Of a DNA stretch of 9,082 nucleotides, positions 5,695 to 9,082 are shown in pieces. The translations under genes were made by a program, and so were the position numbers. A model generated the notes under the pieces. The model did not search any database. It was not told the origin of the DNA and saw only the letters and a list, made by a program, of their open reading frames with translations. Each line of letters begins with the position of its first letter. Position 1 is the stretch's first letter. The stretch is from Elusimicrobiota bacterium (GTDB lineage: Bacteria > Elusimicrobiota > Elusimicrobia > JACQJN01): contig JACQJN010000279.1 of NCBI GenBank assembly GCA_016205085.1, positions 1 through 9,082 on the forward strand. Reading direction: 5' to 3'.

Positions 5695-7744
5695 AATAGG
5701 CACAGAACATCTCCCGGCGCGGTTTATTCCCGAGGCCATGGATCAGCTTCGGGAAAATGCCATGAAGCTTCTCCAGGAGAACCGCCTTTCCTTTAAAAAA
5801 ATCCGCTCCCTAGGAACTCCGAGGCGACTGACCCTTCTTTTGGAAGGTTTGCAAGAAAAATCAGAACCCCAAATAAAATCAACCCCAGGCCCCCGGGCCT
5901 CTCTCCTCAAAGATGCCCAAGGACACTTTACACCCCAGGCTTTGGGATTTGCCAAGTCCCAAGGAGTGATCCCGGAAGACTTAAAAATCAAAAACATTGC
6001 CAACAAGGGAGATGTCCTGGTGGTAGAGAAAGAGGAACCAGGTATCCCCACGGTGAAACTTCTTCCTGAAATTTTCACAACCCTCATAGACCGCTTTAAA
6101 TTTCCGAAGAAGATGGGATGGGAAGAAACCCATTATACATTTGCCAGACCCATCCGAAATCTGGTAGCCCTCTACGGCAAAAAAACCCTGCGGATAGAGG
6201 TGGCTGGAGTCAAATCCAGCAACAAAACCCAGGGGCACCCGAGCTTGAGCGCCAAACCCATTTCCATCTCGGAGCCCGCCCGCTATTTGGGAACCTTAAA
6301 AAACCATTGTATTCTGGCGGATCCAGAAGAAAGGAAAGCGAAACTGCTTAAGGACTTAGAGCAAACATCCCCCAAAGGATGCCATTTCGAAAAAGACCCC
6401 GGACTCATCGAGGAAGTGACCTGCCTCACCGAGAATCCCATCGCTGTGCGGGGAAAAATCGCGGAAAAATTTTTAAAACTTCCACCCGCCCTGCTGACGA
6501 CAGTGCTTAAAAAGCAACTCAAATTCTTCCCTGTCCTGGACTCCCGGCAACAGCTCCAACCGTATTTCATAGGCATCCGGGATGGAATATCCGAATTTCA
6601 AAAAGAGGTGCAGGAAGGTTACGAAAGGGTTGTGGATGCCCGACTTAATGATGCCGTTTTTTTCTTAGATAAGGACTCCCGATCCACCCTCCGGGAAATG
6701 CGAGAAAGACTTAAAAAAGTAACATTCCACTCCCAACTTGGAACTCTTTATCAAAAATCGGAAAGAATAGCTTCTCTTTCCAAATGGATTCTTAAACAGC
6801 TGGGATCGGAGGCCAGAGCCAATCCCTCCGACGTCCAAATCATTTCAGAACTCTGCTATTCCGATCTTGTCTCGGAAGTAGTCAAAGAATTCCCGGAATT
6901 GCAAGGGGCTATCGGAAATGAATATGCCAAGAGGGATTCTCTTCCCCAAAAAGTGGCACGCGGAATTATGGACTTTTACAAGCCACTTTCCTCCAATGCC
7001 GAACTCCCCCTGGATGTGGAAGGAGCCATTGTCTCGGTGGCTGGGAAACTGGACTCACTCGTTGGAAATTTCCTGGTAGGCAATACTCCCACAGGCAGCG
7101 AGGACCCCTTCGCCCTGAAACGACAGGGGGTCGGTATTGTCCGCATTTTGATAGAAAAAAATATTTCGGTGGATATGGTGGCGGCACTCAAAGAAACATT
7201 GAACTCATTCCCCCATCTTTCCGAGACAAAGTCTTTAGATATACTGATGGACTTCCTGTGGCAAAGAGCCACAGCTTACTTCGAAGAAAAAGGCTATCCC
7301 TTTGATGAAATAGAGGCCTGCGGATTTCCCGGCCTTCTGGACCTTCCCGTCACACTCGAAAAACTGGAGGCCCTGCATAGGATCAGGAAAAGATCTGATT
7401 TTGAATCTTTGGCACTTGTTTTTAAACGGGCTTCCAACATCCTGAAACAGGCTAATTTTTCAAATCACAACGATCTCAAACCGGAACTCTTCAAACAAGA
7501 AGCGGAGAAAAATCTTTATCACAAACTATCGCAAGTGCAACAAGCAATTTCCAGACTGCCCAGGGAGGCCTTCGAAGAAAAACTCAAAGAGCTGGTAGCC
7601 CTGAAGGCTCCCCTGGATCATTTCTTCGAACAAGTGATGGTGATGGTGGAGGATACCGACTTAAAAGAAAACCGTCTGACACTTCTTAATGGACTGGTCA
7701 ATTTAATTAAACAAGTTGCAGATCTTTCCAAGTTACAAGGCTGA
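5675..7744 (+). CDS. glyS: Glycyl-tRNA synthetase beta subunit
   Basis: The beta chain of alpha2beta2 GlyRS, needed for tRNA-Gly binding and aminoacylation together with GlyQ. The 689 residues are the usual full length. Landmarks are LLEIGTEHLPARF (5-17, where most relatives have EELPARF), PRRLTLLLEG (49-58), YTFARPIRNLVALYG (154-168), LTENPIAVRGKIAEKFLKLP (251-270), an HD-like region with FHSQLGTLYQKSERI (351-365), AGKLDSLVGNFLVG with PTGSEDPFALKRQ (456-484), and a C-terminal DALR-type anticodon-binding region ending FFEQVMVMVEDTDLKENRLTLL (about 650-671). The ATG at 5675 is chosen because the family begins MKxxLLEIGTE; a longer in-frame start at 5540 would only translate glyQ out of frame. 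No SD precedes it: the heptanucleotide tract occupies that position, so initiation probably relies on ribosomes from glyQ, whose stop lies 17 nt downstream. Confidence 0.97.
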   Translation: MKDALLEIGTEHLPARFIPEAMDQLRENAMKLLQENRLSFKKIRSLGTPRRLTLLLEGLQEKSEPQIKSTPGPRASLLKDAQGHFTPQALGFAKSQGVIPEDLKIKNIANKGDVLVVEKEEPGIPTVKLLPEIFTTLIDRFKFPKKMGWEETHYTFARPIRNLVALYGKKTLRIEVAGVKSSNKTQGHPSLSAKPISISEPARYLGTLKNHCILADPEERKAKLLKDLEQTSPKGCHFEKDPGLIEEVTCLTENPIAVRGKIAEKFLKLPPALLTTVLKKQLKFFPVLDSRQQLQPYFIGIRDGISEFQKEVQEGYERVVDARLNDAVFFLDKDSRSTLREMRERLKKVTFHSQLGTLYQKSERIASLSKWILKQLGSEARANPSDVQIISELCYSDLVSEVVKEFPELQGAIGNEYAKRDSLPQKVARGIMDFYKPLSSNAELPLDVEGAIVSVAGKLDSLVGNFLVGNTPTGSEDPFALKRQGVGIVRILIEKNISVDMVAALKETLNSFPHLSETKSLDILMDFLWQRATAYFEEKGYPFDEIEACGFPGLLDLPVTLEKLEALHRIRKRSDFESLALVFKRASNILKQANFSNHNDLKPELFKQEAEKNLYHKLSQVQQAISRLPREAFEEKLKELVALKAPLDHFFEQVMVMVEDTDLKENRLTLLNGLVNLIKQVADLSKLQG
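7737..7740 (+). promoter_or_regulatory. Shine-Dalgarno deciding the TPR gene start
   Basis: AAGG lies 5 nt before the ATG at 7746, at the very end of glyS. It favours ATG 7746 over the upstream in-frame TTG at 7716. The shorter start also begins directly with a clean signal peptide. Confidence 0.55.
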
Positions 7745-7745
7745 A

Positions 7746-8915
7746 ATGTTCCTTTTACTTTTCTTCGCTTTCCTTAGCCTTCCTTCGCCCTCATTCGCCC
7801 AAAGCGTCACCCCCTCCATGGAGCAACACGTCCTAAACGGGATTGATCTTATCTTCTCCATGGAATTCGACAAATCTGAAGCTGAGTTCAATCAATGCCT
7901 CCTGGAAAATTCCCAGCATCCCTACGGGCATTTTGCCAAGGCCCTCAGCCGTTGGGCCCGCTATGTTTATGACACCGAACAAACCCAAGCCACTCTCATC
8001 CCTGAATTTAATCTGCAGATCCAAAATGCGTTGGCCGTATCCCAGAAGTGGATCAAAACCCACCCTCAGGACGCCAGAGGTATTTTAAGTTTAGGAGGGA
8101 TCTATGGCCTGGCCAGCCGGCTGGACGTTGTCCGCAAAGAGTGGATCAGCGCCTATCTCCACGGGAGAAAAGCCATCCGATACACGCGCCTGGCTCTTAA
8201 AAAGGATCCCACGCTTTACGACGCCTATCTGGGGATAGGCATGTATGATTATTACAGCGATGCCCTGCCTCGATTCATCAGCGTATTAAGCCGCCTTGTC
8301 CTGAGGGGAAATCGCTTGAGAGGAATCCAGGAGCTTAAAATAGCCGCGGAGAAAGGCACCTACACTCAACTGGCAGCCCAATTGATTTTGATCGAAATTT
8401 ACACGGAAGATCAATGGGGAGCTAAAAATCCTCAAGAAGCACTGCAAATTGTCCGATCCATTCGTGCAAAGTATCCCCACTCTTCCATGTTTCAGCTAAC
8501 CGAGATCGTCTGTCTTTACGAAGCGGAAGAGTTCGAGGAGGTCCGGATATTGGCCGAGGACTTCCTGCGTAAAATCAAAGAGGGCAGGCCCACCTACCGC
8601 GTCCAGGACGAACCCAAGGCATATGTTTCTTTGGGGACCGCCCTCTGGGCATTAAACTTCAAGACGGAGGCAAAGCAAGCTCTAGAAAATGCAGCCCTAA
8701 AACAATTGGAAACCCAACCCAACCGCTGGTCCACCTGGGCCACCATCCGCTTGGGACACCTGGAAGATACCGATGGGAACCGAACGAATGCCAAAGAACA
8801 CTATAAAAAAGCGGCAACCCTAAAGGATCCATGGGGATTCCACAAGATCGCCAAAAAATTCCTTTCCCGCCCCTTCTCCGGAGATGGGCATCCCGGCCCT
8901 CTCCCACCCCCCTAA
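7746..8915 (+). CDS. Exported TPR-repeat protein of unknown function
   Basis: A 389-residue protein starting 1 nt after the glyS stop. Residues 1-18 (MFLLLFFAFLSLPSPSFA) are a Sec signal peptide, with a probable cut at SFA/QS and no lipobox Cys, so it is likely periplasmic. The mature part is almost entirely helical with degenerate tetratricopeptide-like units: about 25-60 (GIDLIFSMEFDKSEAEFNQCL), 110-160 (GRKAIRYTRLALKKDPTLYDA), 225-275 and 290-325 (YVSLGTALWALNFKTEAKQAL), plus a last unit about 330-365. The motif YLGIGMYDYY (161-170) and the following GIQELKIAAEKG recall uncharacterised TPR proteins in diderm bacteria, but I cannot name the family. TPR domains bind proteins. Its neighbour across the convergent boundary looks like an outer-membrane barrel, so an envelope role is possible but unproven. 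The Pro/Gly-rich tail (FSGDGHPGPLPPP) is probably unstructured. An upstream TTG (7716) would add ten residues and weaken the signal peptide. Confidence 0.75.
   Translation: MFLLLFFAFLSLPSPSFAQSVTPSMEQHVLNGIDLIFSMEFDKSEAEFNQCLLENSQHPYGHFAKALSRWARYVYDTEQTQATLIPEFNLQIQNALAVSQKWIKTHPQDARGILSLGGIYGLASRLDVVRKEWISAYLHGRKAIRYTRLALKKDPTLYDAYLGIGMYDYYSDALPRFISVLSRLVLRGNRLRGIQELKIAAEKGTYTQLAAQLILIEIYTEDQWGAKNPQEALQIVRSIRAKYPHSSMFQLTEIVCLYEAEEFEEVRILAEDFLRKIKEGRPTYRVQDEPKAYVSLGTALWALNFKTEAKQALENAALKQLETQPNRWSTWATIRLGHLEDTDGNRTNAKEHYKKAATLKDPWGFHKIAKKFLSRPFSGDGHPGPLPPP
8880..8904. repeat. Hairpin at the convergent gene boundary
   Basis: GGAGA-T-GGGC (8880-8889) pairs with GCCC-TCTCC (8896-8904) through nine base pairs with one bulged T and a 6-nt loop. 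It lies inside the 3' end of the TPR gene, just before the convergent stops. No T-run follows directly on either strand, so I do not call it an intrinsic terminator. It could still mark the RNA 3' ends. Confidence 0.3.
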
Positions 8916-9082
8916 AAAGGGTATCCAACGTGAATCAGAAAATTGGGGCCTTCCTTACCCAAAACCAGATCGAATGTTCCCACCACCTGCGGGCGCACCA
9001 CCACACGGAAAGCCGCGCCAGGCCCAAAATGGAATCTCTCGGCACGCAGATCCCCTGGATTAGGAAAAACAGTCCCCACATC
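8912..9082 (-). CDS. Outer-membrane beta-barrel protein, BamA/D15-like C-terminus (partial)
   Basis: On the minus strand an uninterrupted frame of 56 codons runs from the window edge to a TAG at 8914-8912; the 5' part lies outside the window. It reads DVGTVFPNPGDLRAERFHFG, then a strand GAAFRVVVRPQ, a strand GTFDLVLGKEG and finally PNFLIHVGYPF with a C-terminal Phe. Alternating hydrophobic strands, a GxG-type turn and a terminal aromatic residue preceded by hydrophobic positions form the signal recognised by the Bam machinery. The pattern 'DxGxVFP...FxxGPG..FR...GxxLGKEGP.FxxxxGxPF' resembles Omp85/surface antigen D15 proteins (BamA or TamA-like). Another C-terminal-Phe porin-type barrel is the main alternative. 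The gene converges on the TPR gene, and the two stop codons overlap in CTAA. Confidence 0.62.
   Translation of the reverse strand, partial: DVGTVFPNPGDLRAERFHFGPGAAFRVVVRPQVVGTFDLVLGKEGPNFLIHVGYPF

Noticed and set aside
7716..7745. TTG 7716 as start of the TPR protein
   Set aside because: It adds a polar stretch before the signal peptide, whereas ATG 7746 has AAGG 5 nt upstream and sits directly after the glyS stop.
8880..8904. Intrinsic terminator for the operon
   Set aside because: The hairpin is reasonable, but no T-run follows it on the plus strand, and on the minus strand the nearest T-run is too far away.

Overview
The window is a compact, one-directional block of ordinary chromosomal genes from a bacterium. 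The two-subunit (alpha2beta2) glycyl-tRNA synthetase and RecO mark it as bacterial. A partial outer-membrane beta-barrel gene at the right edge and a secreted TPR protein point to a Gram-negative (diderm) cell envelope. Base composition is moderate, with TTG used as a start codon at least once. I cannot name the lineage; an uncultured diderm phylum is a reasonable guess, not a conclusion.

Layout: bases 1-324 hold no convincing gene. They are dense in inverted repeats: a 170-bp segment (98-267) closed by complementary ends, with an internal hairpin followed by a T-run that reads as an intrinsic terminator on the minus strand. From 325 to 8915 seven plus-strand genes run almost without gaps: acetyl-CoA synthetase (acs), a small standalone GIY-YIG-domain protein, an NAD(P)-dependent aldehyde dehydrogenase, recO (TTG start), glyQ, glyS and an exported TPR protein. 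Junctions are +3, -4, -4, -4, -20 and +1 nt, so the block looks like one translationally coupled operon. A minus-strand gene enters from the right and ends at 8912 with a stop codon that overlaps the TPR stop; its last 56 codons look like the C-terminal strands of a BamA/D15-type outer-membrane protein.

How they work together: the aldehyde dehydrogenase (aldehyde to acid) and Acs (acetate to acetyl-CoA) make a plausible two-step acetaldehyde/acetate assimilation pair. RecO (recombinational repair) and GlyQ/GlyS (charging tRNA-Gly) are housekeeping genes. The TPR protein and the outer-membrane protein concern the envelope. The link between the metabolic pair and the housekeeping genes is probably only shared transcription.

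I see no clear undescribed system. The points most worth a second look are the folded, MITE-like leader with its minus-strand terminator; a heptanucleotide repeat tract that forms the glyQ tail and the glyS start; the GIY-YIG protein wedged between two metabolic genes; and a short RecO without its zinc-finger cysteines.
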